A DNA stretch of 64,000 bases, from assembly GCA_903899015.1 (NCBI GenBank), contig CAIUHP010000100.1, forward strand, positions 1 to 64,000. The letters are read 5' to 3'. Shown one piece after another: positions 9,044-18,141 of this stretch; the first letter of the stretch is position 1, and each line of letters begins with the position of its first letter. A program made the position numbers and the translations under genes. Under the pieces are notes generated by a model. The model searched no databases. It was not told the DNA's origin and saw nothing but the letters and a program-made list of their open reading frames with translations. The stretch comes from an uncultured Armatimonadota bacterium. GTDB lineage: Bacteria; Armatimonadota; Fimbriimonadia; Fimbriimonadales; Fimbriimonadaceae.

Positions 9044-9907
9044 TTAATTACGCCCCAAGATGGCGTCCATCGCTCGCGACGTGTTCGCAAGTCGAACATC
9101 TGGATGGTGCTTGTAATAGGGAATCATCTCTCCGACCACCGGTCCGTTGTATCCAATTTCTTCGATCGCCTTCATCAATTCGGGCCAGTTCACATCCCCT
9201 TCGAGCAAATCCACAAAGCCCTCAATCGTGCCTACTGCCTTGCGGAAGTCTTTGAAGTGAATGCCAACAATCTTGTCTCCAAGGATACGAAGCCACTGTT
9301 CTGGATATCCGAAAGGAAGGATGTTCGCGACGTCCAAATACGATCCAATGAATGGGCTGTTGAATTGATCGAGGAACGTCTTCATCTCGATCGGGCTCAT
9401 CAAGAATTTATTCCAGACATTTTCGATGCCCATCCGAACTCCAACTGCTTCCGCTGTTGGCAAAACTTGCTTCAAACCTTCGGTTGCGTACTTCCAAACG
9501 TGAGCGTAATCAACAATTTCTCGTTCTGGCAGGAAGAACACTTCGACCGCACCTGGAATAGTGAGGTGCGTTTTCGCTCCAAGCCAGCTCGAAATTTGGA
9601 GCATTTTCTTGAGATCTTCAACGGCTTGTGTGCGGGCTGACTCAGTGGAATCACCAAGGGCTCTGGCCCAGTAGAGTCCCGACGCCGTACTTGGAATGGT
9701 GAGTCCAAGTGAATTTGCTTCGGCAACGATCGCAGCACATTTCGCTTCGTCGGTATCAAGTCCGAATGCTCCCGATTCTCCGATGCACAGTTCAACTGCA
9801 TCGTATCCGTGGCGTTTGGCAGCATGTAGAAAAGCAGATACGTCGAGCGTGCCCTCTAGACCGCCAGGCATTGACCAATAATTAATCGATTTTAAAATCA
9901 TGTCCAT
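9044..9907 (-). CDS. Sugar phosphate isomerase/epimerase (xylose isomerase-like TIM barrel)
   Basis: This protein of about 287 residues has the TIM-barrel AP-endonuclease-2 fold. Likely metal-binding acids and histidines are seen in GIENVW, GSYLDVANI, GIHFKDF and GPVVGEMIPYY. The frame opens at a TTG at 9916; the ATG at 9907 (MDMILKSINYW) or 9901 is a more likely start. It is the first gene of a two-gene operon with the Gfo/Idh/MocA dehydrogenase. Such pairs usually act one after the other on the same sugar, but the substrate is unknown. Confidence 0.82.
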   Translation of the reverse strand: MDMILKSINYWSMPGGLEGTLDVSAFLHAAKRHGYDAVELCIGESGAFGLDTDEAKCAAIVAEANSLGLTIPSTASGLYWARALGDSTESARTQAVEDLKKMLQISSWLGAKTHLTIPGAVEVFFLPEREIVDYAHVWKYATEGLKQVLPTAEAVGVRMGIENVWNKFLMSPIEMKTFLDQFNSPFIGSYLDVANILPFGYPEQWLRILGDKIVGIHFKDFRKAVGTIEGFVDLLEGDVNWPELMKAIEEIGYNGPVVGEMIPYYKHHPDVRLANTSRAMDAILGRN

Positions 9908-10092
9908 TCGATTCAATCAGGGTTTTTGCCTCACTTTTGAGCGAGAAGGGGATTGCATTCTCGCCGCTCAAATTCAGAGCCACAAACCACAAGATTCGTC
10001 TTACCGTCTAATTTAGCCGAATGATGCTAAAGAACACCTAAAACACAACATCTCGCAAAAAACAGGCGAGTGTGTGACAATAACGACTCCTT

Positions 10093-10647
10093 ATGAGGCC
10101 GCTCACAATCATTCTTCTTACTCTCGCCTGCGCATCTTGGTCGGTCGCACAAGATAAGAGTGACACTGCGTCGAGCGTCAAACACACTATTGTTGCCTCA
10201 CCAGGAGACGTTGACTCGATCGATCACATCGTAGCCGCGCTTTATGCAGTGATCTCTGGTCCTGCTGGCGAAAAGCGTGATTGGAATCGGATGAGAAGTC
10301 TGTTCGTCGCCAACGCCAATATGGGAGCGGTTGTCGAAACTAAGGCTGGCAAGCCTCGGCAGATCGACTTTTCGTTAGAACGATATATCGAAACCTCGGG
10401 GCCTTACATGGAAAAAACCGGCTTCTTTGAGCGTGAAATATCTCGCACTACCGATGGTTTCGGACATATTGCCCACGTTTTTTCGACGTATGAGAGCCGA
10501 TATCACCCGAACGATAAACCATTTGAACGAGGCATTAACAGCCTCCAACTCTTTAATGATGGTGAGCGATGGTGGATCAGGACGATTCTCTGGGAAGGAG
10601 AATCCTCTACCTTAAAGCTTCCCAAAAAATATCTAGGGCACAGCTAA
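10093..10647 (+). CDS. Secreted NTF2/SnoaL-like protein of unknown function
   Basis: This 184-residue protein has a clear signal peptide (hydrophobic residues 5-18, cut after SVAQ). The rest resembles the NTF2-like cone fold: an early helix with DHIVAALYAVISG and DWNRMRSLF, then strands ending in FNDGERWWIRTILWE. No catalytic residues are recognisable. The regulator gene begins 26 bases downstream, so the two may be co-transcribed. It could bind a small ligand outside the cytoplasm; no function can be assigned. Confidence 0.6.
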   Translation: MRPLTIILLTLACASWSVAQDKSDTASSVKHTIVASPGDVDSIDHIVAALYAVISGPAGEKRDWNRMRSLFVANANMGAVVETKAGKPRQIDFSLERYIETSGPYMEKTGFFEREISRTTDGFGHIAHVFSTYESRYHPNDKPFERGINSLQLFNDGERWWIRTILWEGESSTLKLPKKYLGHS

Positions 10648-10673
10648 CCAAAACGAGCGAACCATAATAAGCC

Positions 10674-13646
10674 ATGTCTTTGCCGTGGCGAGTAGAAATG
10701 CTCGGTGGATTGCGAGTGGTTCAGTCCGACCGGACCATAACTCGTTTTCAAACTCAAAAGACCGGCGCCCTGCTGGGATACATCGCTTTGCATCGCACCA
10801 GTTCTCATTCTCGAGAAGTGCTTGCAGAGTTACTTTGGCCCGGCGGCGATCCGGTTGCCGTTCGCAATCGGCTCAATCAAGCGGTGTCTTCGCTGCGCCG
10901 ACAGTTGGAACCTGCTAGCGTCGTGTACGGAAGTGTCCTACTCACTGACCAACGGTCCATTCGCCTTCAACCCGATGCGGTTGTCACCGACGTTGAAGAA
11001 TTCGAACGCCTCATTTTAAAAGCAGAATCTGTCGAAGCAAAGACTGAGCAATGTGCCCTACTGAAGAAAGCGGTTGATCTCTACGGAGGCGAATTTCTGG
11101 CCGGCTACTATGCGGACTGGGTAGGAATGGAGCAGCTACGTATTTCCGACCTTTACACCAATGCGCTTTACGATCTATTGGATGTTGCACGGGGGATTGG
11201 AGATTCAGAAGTGGCCATCCGGGCTGCGAACTTGCTCCTCAAAGCAGATCCCGCCGACGAAGGCACTCATTGTGATTTGATGCGCCTCTACATTGACGCT
11301 GGTCGGCCCTCCGCAGCTAAGCGGCAATACGAAGAGTTAGCTCGAATTCTTGCGACTGAAGAAGCCACCCCGTCCCATGAAGCCTTCCAGCTTCACCAAG
11401 AAGCCTCCTCTCGGCGGAGTACAAACGCCTCCATGATGGAGCCTCCGGCGGTGTCCGAGACTAAAGAAGAGCCTATCACCGTTGAAGAGATCCCAACAAA
11501 TCTCCCCTCACCGACGAATCGGTTTGTTGGACGCGAATCCGAGATTGAAAAACTCACGACTCTCCTCTCCACCGATTCAACTCACCTGGTAACGATTGTC
11601 GGTCTCGGAGGTTGTGGCAAGACTCGCTTAGCGCTTCAAACCGCACTCGGGCTACTTCCCTCTTTTGCCGGCAACGTTTTTTACATTTCCTTCACGGACA
11701 CCCAGGACTGGCATCAAATCGAGGAATTGATCGCGAGTGCGATCGGGGTCCGTGGCCCCGAGAATATCCACCGAAAACTTTCCCGCAACGAAAAGACTCT
11801 GCTCGTTTTGGATAGCTTTGAGCACCTCGCCGACCTCGGGGCCAACTATCTCCAGACCCTCCTTGAGTCGGTAGCAAATCTGAAGATCCTCGTCACATCC
11901 AGGCAACCCCTTCGGATTGATGCCGAACGGATCTTCACCTTGAGTGCCTTGCCAACTCCGGGCGCATCCGACCATCCAGACGAGCTCATTCAAAATCCAT
12001 GCGTCGCACTTTTGGTCGATCGAGCTCAAGCAGTCCTGCCCGACTTTCAAATCACCCAGCGTAATGCCGACGTGATCCGCCAAATTTGCACACGCTTAGA
12101 AGGGATTCCGCTGGCCATCGAGTTGGTAGCGTCATGGGCGAAAACAGTTGCTCCGAGCCAGATGGTTGCGATGCTTTCGGACCGGTTCGCGTTACTTGAA
12201 AGCCGACGGCGGGATATCTCCACACGCCATCGAACGATGCGAGCTGTCATTGATTCCAGCGTCGATCTCCTTGATCCAGAGCTTCGAAGCATCTTCCATC
12301 GGCTTTCGGTCTTCCAAGGTGGCTGGTCACTTGAGGCGGCCGCTGAAGTTTGCCAGATTCCGAATGTTTTGTCGGCAATGAGCAGCCTAAGTGAACACTC
12401 ACTCATTCAATCGGAGAATACCGATGGTGAATGGATGCGTTTCCGAATGCTAGATACCCTTCGGGATTATGCGAGCGAGCATCTTCCTGCCGCAGCGCAA
12501 GCTGAATGCTCGAACCTACATGCCAGCTTCTATTCGCAACTTGCTCAAACAAGCGAGGAGCAGATCGTTGGAAATGAGCAGCGCTATTGGTGTGACCGGC
12601 TGGAATCCGAATACGCTAATTTGACGGCAGCTTTTCAATGGTATCTCGGCCATCACCTCATCGATTCGGCTCTTTCATTGGCGAATTCGCTTGCATTCTT
12701 CTGGGAGTTTCAAGGTCGAGCGAGTGAAGGCAAACACTGGCTGAAGCTTGCCCTTCAACGTCTAGATGCGGTTGAACCTCTCGAGCCTCAAATCTATGCG
12801 ACGGCCCTGAACAATCTTGCTCGGTTGACCTGGATTCATGGCGACTTCGCAGAGGCTGCCTTTATGCATGCGACCGCTCTCGAAGCTTGCCAAAAGATCG
12901 ATGACACGCGGGGCATTATCACTGCCCAATTCAATATTCAGATGGAGGCACATCGAACTCGAAACTATTCGAATTCCATCGCACTCCTCAAGGATAATTT
13001 GGCTCGTGCCGAGCAGATAGACGATAAGTACCTTCAGGCCCGGGCGTGGCTTTCCCTTGGAAACACGTTGGTCGAACTTCGAGAATTCGGAGAGGCGAAA
13101 GTGACTTACGAGAAGAGCCTGAAAACAGCCCGCGAGCTCAATAACAAATATCGCATCGCTACTTCGCTCAACAATCTAGGAAACCTCGCGACTCTCGAAG
13201 ACCAATTTGACCTCGCAAAGCATTATCTCTTGGAAGCAGTCGCGCTTTTCGAAGAAATTGGTGTGCGTCCATCGTTGACCGACGCGTATCTTCATTTGGC
13301 AAAGATGGAGCGCAAGCGGCAGGATATCCCCGCCGCTTTGAAATGGCAAGAGCGAGTGTGGAAGAATGCTCCGGAAGAGACTTATCATATTCAAGCCCTC
13401 TTTCTCGAACAAGCTTTTGCTGCTTCCGCAGTCCAGAACAGCACCCTAGCCGTGACGTTTCTCGGATTCGTTGAACAATTGCGAGAGGACTTAGGCGCCC
13501 TCAATTTTGACGTTGAAGCGAAGGATTACGACGACCTCGTGAATCGGTCAAAGCAAGCGCTGACTCCTCAAGCGTTTGAGACTGCTTGGCAAATGGGGAG
13601 GAACTTTGACCTGCCTCAAGCAGCAAGAAAGATGTTACGACCCTAA
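10674..13646 (+). CDS. SARP-type regulator with STAND NTPase and TPR repeats
   Basis: This 990-residue protein is a large signal-integrating transcription activator of the AfsR/SARP type. Residues 1-95 form the winged-helix-like trans_reg_C domain (REVLAELLWP and RNRLNQAVSSLRR are typical). Residues 100-250 form the bacterial transcriptional activation domain. An NB-ARC ATPase follows, with Walker A GLGGCGKTRL near 308 and Walker B LLVLDSF near 375. From about 640 to 900 there are helical TPR repeats (GDFAEAAF, GEAKVTYEKSL, FDLAKHYLLEA). The trigger is probably a ligand or protein bound by the TPRs. No obvious target cluster lies next to it. Confidence 0.85.
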   Translation: MSLPWRVEMLGGLRVVQSDRTITRFQTQKTGALLGYIALHRTSSHSREVLAELLWPGGDPVAVRNRLNQAVSSLRRQLEPASVVYGSVLLTDQRSIRLQPDAVVTDVEEFERLILKAESVEAKTEQCALLKKAVDLYGGEFLAGYYADWVGMEQLRISDLYTNALYDLLDVARGIGDSEVAIRAANLLLKADPADEGTHCDLMRLYIDAGRPSAAKRQYEELARILATEEATPSHEAFQLHQEASSRRSTNASMMEPPAVSETKEEPITVEEIPTNLPSPTNRFVGRESEIEKLTTLLSTDSTHLVTIVGLGGCGKTRLALQTALGLLPSFAGNVFYISFTDTQDWHQIEELIASAIGVRGPENIHRKLSRNEKTLLVLDSFEHLADLGANYLQTLLESVANLKILVTSRQPLRIDAERIFTLSALPTPGASDHPDELIQNPCVALLVDRAQAVLPDFQITQRNADVIRQICTRLEGIPLAIELVASWAKTVAPSQMVAMLSDRFALLESRRRDISTRHRTMRAVIDSSVDLLDPELRSIFHRLSVFQGGWSLEAAAEVCQIPNVLSAMSSLSEHSLIQSENTDGEWMRFRMLDTLRDYASEHLPAAAQAECSNLHASFYSQLAQTSEEQIVGNEQRYWCDRLESEYANLTAAFQWYLGHHLIDSALSLANSLAFFWEFQGRASEGKHWLKLALQRLDAVEPLEPQIYATALNNLARLTWIHGDFAEAAFMHATALEACQKIDDTRGIITAQFNIQMEAHRTRNYSNSIALLKDNLARAEQIDDKYLQARAWLSLGNTLVELREFGEAKVTYEKSLKTARELNNKYRIATSLNNLGNLATLEDQFDLAKHYLLEAVALFEEIGVRPSLTDAYLHLAKMERKRQDIPAALKWQERVWKNAPEETYHIQALFLEQAFAASAVQNSTLAVTFLGFVEQLREDLGALNFDVEAKDYDDLVNRSKQALTPQAFETAWQMGRNFDLPQAARKMLRP

Positions 13647-13686
13647 AAATCCGATCCGTATGTTAGCTTTAGGGTAATACGTCGGC

Positions 13687-14124
13687 ATGTTTAAGGAATT
13701 CAAAGAATTTGCCGTAAAAGGAAACGTAATTGACCTAGCCGTTGGCGTCGTTATTGGCGGTGCATTTGGATCCATTGTCACTTCACTCGTTAAGGACGTC
13801 ATCATGCCTCCGATCGGATTGATCTTAGGCAAAGTTGACTTCGCCGAGATGTTCCTGGTCATGAAAGAAGGAACGACGCCGGGTCCCTATTCGACCGTTG
13901 ATGCCGCTCACAAGGTCGGAGCCGTGACGCTCAATTACGGAACGTTTTTAAATAACATCATCAGTTTCTTAATCGTGGCTTTCTCGGTCTTTCTGATGGT
14001 TAAAGCGATCAACAAGCTGAAGCGAAAGCAAGAGGAAGTTGCCGCCGCAGACCCAGTTCCGACGAAGCAAGAAGAGCTTTTGACTGAAATTCGCGACGCT
14101 TTGCTTGCGCAAAAGAAAGGCTAA
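13687..14124 (+). CDS. mscL: Large-conductance mechanosensitive channel
   Basis: This 145-residue MscL subunit forms a homopentameric inner-membrane pore that opens on hypo-osmotic shock. The N-terminal amphipathic helix [13 protein letters not shown], the pore-lining TM1 with the small-residue pattern [13 protein letters not shown], the VMPP-like IMPPIG loop, a periplasmic loop and TM2 ([17 protein letters not shown]), and the charged C-terminal helical bundle are all present. Length and order are normal. The following gene starts eight bases downstream. Confidence 0.95.
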   Translation: MFKEFKEFAVKGNVIDLAVGVVIGGAFGSIVTSLVKDVIMPPIGLILGKVDFAEMFLVMKEGTTPGPYSTVDAAHKVGAVTLNYGTFLNNIISFLIVAFSVFLMVKAINKLKRKQEEVAAADPVPTKQEELLTEIRDALLAQKKG

Positions 14125-14131
14125 TCGTTCC

Positions 14132-14926
14132 ATGGCAAATCCTGTTCTGTTTTTCTCCGTTGACGGCATGCGTCCCGATGGTCTCCAAAAAGCTGATACA
14201 CCCTTCGTGGATCAGCTTATCGCAAACGGTTCGTCAACGCTGAAGGCCAGAACAGTGATGCCTTCGGTAACTTTGCCTTGCCACACATCGATGCATCGAG
14301 GCGTGGACGTTCCTCGTCACGGCATCACTTCCAATACCTTTCAGCCCCTGGCTCGACCGGTACCCAGCCTTTTTGACGTTGCAAAAGATCAGGGCCTAAA
14401 GACGGCCATCTTCTTCAACTGGGGCGAGCTTAGAGACTTGATGGAGCCAAGCAGTCCAGACTTCTCCTACCTATACAACGATCCCTCAACCGCCGCAAGC
14501 GATGAATGGATTGCGAAGATGGCTGCTCAACACATCCGTGATAACGATTTCGATTTGATATTTGTGTATTTGGGATACACAGATATTGCGGGGCACGATC
14601 ATGGCTGGATGTCGGCCCCTTATATCGATGCCATATCCCATGCGGACCGATGCATCGAGCGTGTCGTCAACGCTTTCGTCGATAAACCAGCCCAGCCAAA
14701 CATCTTGATTCTCAGCGACCATGGTGGTCATGAGCGATCTCACGGAACGGAGATGGACGAGGATATGACGATTCCTTGGATCCTGAATGGACCGAACATT
14801 AAGCGAGGATTCGAAATCACGGAGTCCGTTCGGATCTTTGATACCTGTACGACGTTAGCTTCCTTGGCCGGCCTCACTCCCGCAAAGCAGTGGGATGGCC
14901 GAATCGTTAACGAAGCGTTTCTTTAG
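14132..14926 (+). CDS. Alkaline phosphatase-like phosphodiesterase / nucleotide pyrophosphatase
   Basis: This 264-residue protein belongs to the alkaline phosphatase superfamily. The metal ligands and nucleophile are visible: SVDGMRPD near residue 9, the nucleophile Thr in VTLPCHTSMHRG near residue 49, the Asp/His pair in YTDIAGHDHGW, and the SDHGGH motif near residue 195. It is compact compared with eukaryotic NPPs, lacks a signal peptide, and is probably cytosolic. The frame opens at 14105 inside mscL; the ATG at 14132 has AAAGG upstream. The substrate is unknown; nucleotide pyrophosphate, phosphodiester or phosphonate cleavage are possible. Confidence 0.82.
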   Translation: MANPVLFFSVDGMRPDGLQKADTPFVDQLIANGSSTLKARTVMPSVTLPCHTSMHRGVDVPRHGITSNTFQPLARPVPSLFDVAKDQGLKTAIFFNWGELRDLMEPSSPDFSYLYNDPSTAASDEWIAKMAAQHIRDNDFDLIFVYLGYTDIAGHDHGWMSAPYIDAISHADRCIERVVNAFVDKPAQPNILILSDHGGHERSHGTEMDEDMTIPWILNGPNIKRGFEITESVRIFDTCTTLASLAGLTPAKQWDGRIVNEAFL

Positions 14927-15023
14927 CAAGAGATAAGAACGCATATTCTGGCGAAGAAGAGGTACAAACGAATGGCCCGTTATCTTTAACGGTTGACGCC
15001 CAGTAGTCGGGGAGCCATTCCTT

Positions 15024-16766
15024 ATGATCCGCAGAGCCTTTCCGTCTAAATACGCCTTGCCACGCAGTCCTATCGGTCCTGCCGATACGGCAATTCTGTT
15101 GGGGCTCTTCTTGTTGTTCTACACGATCGCGCGTGTAGGGTCCGGCTTTTTCGTCGCCTTCAAGCCGCCCAGCCTGTCGCCCAAGGTTTACCTCGACCCC
15201 GTAAATCTGCCCTATTACGCAGCTCGTTCGACTCTGAGAATGTTCATTGCTTTGGGTGGCTCGGTGTTATTCACGCTGGCATATGGCTATATCGCGGCGA
15301 AGAGTCAAAGAGCAGAAAAAGTGATGATTCCGTTGCTGGATATTCTCCAGTCGGTACCGGTTCTAGGCTTCCTTTCGGTCACGGTTACATTCTTCATTTC
15401 GATGTTTCCCGGTAGCATCCTCGGGCTCGGAATGGCGTCGCTGTTTGCGATTTTTACGGGACAGGTATGGAATATGACCTTCTCGTTTTATCACTCCCTC
15501 ATTACCTTGCCGAAGGAGTTGGACGAAGCCGCGACCGTTTTCCAGTTTTCAAAATGGCGTCGATTTGTATCGGTCGAGATTCCCGCCGCGATGATTGGCC
15601 TCGTCTGGAACGGCATGATGAGCTTTGGCGGCGGTTGGTTCTTTGTCGCCGTTACCGAAGCGATCACGGTCAACAACAATAGCTACACCCTTCCCGGAAT
15701 TGGTTCCTATGTCGCTAAGGCGATTCTTGAAAAGAATCTAAAGGCGCTCGGTTACGCAATCCTTACGATGGTCGTCTTGATCATCGCCATTGATCAGCTC
15801 TTCTGGCGACCGATTGTTGCCTGGGCTGAGAAATTCAGAATGGACAAGAGCACGGCCGCAACCCATGCATCGTCCTGGGTTCTCGATCTGCTCCGATCGT
15901 CCAAGCTCCCGCGAATATTCAGCCAGGAATGGAGAAAGGTTCGTCGCCGATTACCGGAGATTTCGTTCAAAAGGTTCCGACGTCCCACGATCAAACTCAC
16001 GTGGAAGAGAAAGAAATCCCGGATCAATGAAGACCTGGTTTTCGGCATCATCATCGGTACGATTGTTGTTGGCGCGATTACGGTCGGCATCCATATCATC
16101 ACCTCTGAAGTCCCAGCAAGGGAGATCTTCTCAGTGATCGGCTTAGGTTTCCTGACATTCCTACGAGTGGTGTGCCTCCTCCTTTTCGCTTCTGCGGTGT
16201 GGACTCCGATCGGAGTCGCCATTGGATTCAATCCCAAACTCTCACGGATTGCTCAACCGATTGTTCTGATTCTCGCTTCTTTCCCGGCGAACTTTCTGTT
16301 CCCTGCCGCAACCATTATTTTCATCCGTCTCGGGCTAGGTCTGAACTTCGGGAGCATCATCTTGATGATCCTAGGAGCTCAATGGTACGTGCTTTTCAAC
16401 TCCATCGCAGGCGCGATGGCGGTACCCAATGATCTTAGAGAGATGGCCGCTAACATGAGGTTGAGTGGCATCCCCCTTTGGCGTAAGCTCATCCTGCCAG
16501 CGATCTTCCCGGCCTGGGTAACCGGCGCAATTACCGCGTCGGGAGGCGCATGGAACGCGAGCATCGTATCCGAAGTCGTAACTTGGGGCAAGAGCACACT
16601 GACCGCCGACGGCGTTGGGGCCTATATTGCTAAAGCGACAACGACTGGAGACGCACCACGAATCGTCCTCGGTGTTTCCCTCATGTGCGTTTTCGTTGTT
16701 CTCTCCAATCGCCTTTTCTGGCGCAAACTCTACGCCCTTGCTGAAACCCGATACCGACTGGGTTAG
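15024..16766 (+). CDS. ABC transporter permease, two fused NitT/TauT-type domains
   Basis: This 580-residue inner-membrane protein contains two binding-protein-dependent transport permease domains in tandem (about 60-265 and 365-575), each with an EAA-like loop: LPKELDEAATVFQFSKWRRF in the first and VPNDLREMAANMRLSG in the second. A basic cytoplasmic linker (about 280-340) joins them. Most NitT/TauT systems use two copies of a single-domain permease, so one chain should make the whole pore. With the ATPase gene 53 bases downstream it forms a transporter; no substrate-binding protein gene is nearby, so the substrate cannot be assigned. Confidence 0.88.
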   Translation: MIRRAFPSKYALPRSPIGPADTAILLGLFLLFYTIARVGSGFFVAFKPPSLSPKVYLDPVNLPYYAARSTLRMFIALGGSVLFTLAYGYIAAKSQRAEKVMIPLLDILQSVPVLGFLSVTVTFFISMFPGSILGLGMASLFAIFTGQVWNMTFSFYHSLITLPKELDEAATVFQFSKWRRFVSVEIPAAMIGLVWNGMMSFGGGWFFVAVTEAITVNNNSYTLPGIGSYVAKAILEKNLKALGYAILTMVVLIIAIDQLFWRPIVAWAEKFRMDKSTAATHASSWVLDLLRSSKLPRIFSQEWRKVRRRLPEISFKRFRRPTIKLTWKRKKSRINEDLVFGIIIGTIVVGAITVGIHIITSEVPAREIFSVIGLGFLTFLRVVCLLLFASAVWTPIGVAIGFNPKLSRIAQPIVLILASFPANFLFPAATIIFIRLGLGLNFGSIILMILGAQWYVLFNSIAGAMAVPNDLREMAANMRLSGIPLWRKLILPAIFPAWVTGAITASGGAWNASIVSEVVTWGKSTLTADGVGAYIAKATTTGDAPRIVLGVSLMCVFVVLSNRLFWRKLYALAETRYRLG

Positions 16767-16819
16767 TTGGTAAAGAATAATAAGACGAAGACCCATCCAA
16801 ACCGCGAGACTTAACAAAA

Positions 16820-18124
16820 ATGGCCACTGTCACCCAACTTCAGCCGCTGCTTCGAATCGAAGGCGTTAGCAAGGTCTACCCGCGACCGGAATCGGGTGGC
16901 TCATTTACGGTGTTGGATGACATCAACTTGTCGGTCTATCCGGGGGAGATTGTCGCCCTATTAGGTCGGAGCGGTTCGGGCAAGAGCACCCTTCTAAGAA
17001 GCATTGCCGGACTCAGCAAGCCAAGTAAGGGGACTGTTTACAGTAATGGTGTTGCGGTCACAGGGCCTAATGCTGACGTTGCGATGGTCTTCCAAGGCTT
17101 CGCACTTCTTCCGTGGCTGACCGTTAACGAGAACGTCGAGATCGGACTCGAATCTAAGCGGCTACCTCAGAAAGAGGTTAAGAAGCGGTCTATGGATGCA
17201 CTTCGATTGGTTGGCTTGGAAGGATTCGAAAAGGCTTATCCTCGCGAGCTTTCAGGCGGTATGCAGCAGCGAGTCGGGTTCGCTCGCGCATTCGTGGTTC
17301 AACCGCGAGTTCTCATGCTCGACGAACCGTTTAGTGCCCTCGACGTACTGACCGCTGAGAACCTACGTGGTGAAATTGCGGACCTATGGGAAGAAGGAAA
17401 CTTCCCCGCTAAGAGCGTTGTCCTCGTGACCCACAACATTGAAGAGGCGATTATGCTTGCCGATCGCGTCGTGATCATGTCGAGTAACCCAGGCCGAATT
17501 CGAGGTGAAATTCGGGTCACCTTAAATCGACCGAGAGAAAGAAACTCCAACGCTTTCCGGTCAATGGCCGACCATATCTACACGATCATGACCAAGCCGG
17601 ACACCAAGATCACGCCGGTACTCCAAGAGAGCAGTTCGTTGCTTGATGTCACGCCTCTGCCACACGCTCGACCAGGCGCGATCAGCGGTCTACTTGAGTT
17701 GGTAGAAGAGTATGGCGGCCCAGAAGACGTTGCAGTCATCTCCGATCGACTCCGAATTGAAGCGGATGACCTTCTTCCAATTCTCGACGCGGCGGTGCTT
17801 CTCGGCTTTGCCTTGGTTCGAGACGGTGACGTCACGCTCACCGAGACGGGACGAACATTTGCCGACGCTGAGGTTGAGACGGCTCGAAATATCTTCCGAG
17901 ATCAAGCGCTCAAGTTTGCTCCGATGGTGACCACCATGCATGAGGTTCTTTTAGCTTCGCGTGGGAAGCCAATCCATGAGGATTTCTTCCTCGATCTACT
18001 GGATGAGCACTACAGTGACGAAGAGGCCCGAAACCAATTTGAAACCGCCCTCAACTGGGGTCGTTATGCCGGTCTTTTTGACTTTGATAGCGACGAAAAG
18101 CTCTTGTTGCTTCCCGAAGAATAG
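16820..18124 (+). CDS. ABC transporter ATPase with C-terminal AAA-associated domain
   Basis: This 434-residue protein is the nucleotide-binding subunit for the fused permease upstream. Walker A GRSGSGKSTL (near residue 50), Q-loop MVFQGFALLPWLTV, signature LSGGMQQR, Walker B VLMLDEPFSALD and the switch His in LVTHNIEEA are intact and resemble the nitrate/taurine importers. Residues from about 285 form an additional domain (ISGLLELVEEYGG and DDLLPILDAAVLLGFA) like the AAA-associated C-terminal domain, probably regulatory. The two genes should be one operon. Confidence 0.88.
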   Translation: MATVTQLQPLLRIEGVSKVYPRPESGGSFTVLDDINLSVYPGEIVALLGRSGSGKSTLLRSIAGLSKPSKGTVYSNGVAVTGPNADVAMVFQGFALLPWLTVNENVEIGLESKRLPQKEVKKRSMDALRLVGLEGFEKAYPRELSGGMQQRVGFARAFVVQPRVLMLDEPFSALDVLTAENLRGEIADLWEEGNFPAKSVVLVTHNIEEAIMLADRVVIMSSNPGRIRGEIRVTLNRPRERNSNAFRSMADHIYTIMTKPDTKITPVLQESSSLLDVTPLPHARPGAISGLLELVEEYGGPEDVAVISDRLRIEADDLLPILDAAVLLGFALVRDGDVTLTETGRTFADAEVETARNIFRDQALKFAPMVTTMHEVLLASRGKPIHEDFFLDLLDEHYSDEEARNQFETALNWGRYAGLFDFDSDEKLLLLPEE

Positions 18125-18141
18125 GCTGCAGACCTCAGATT

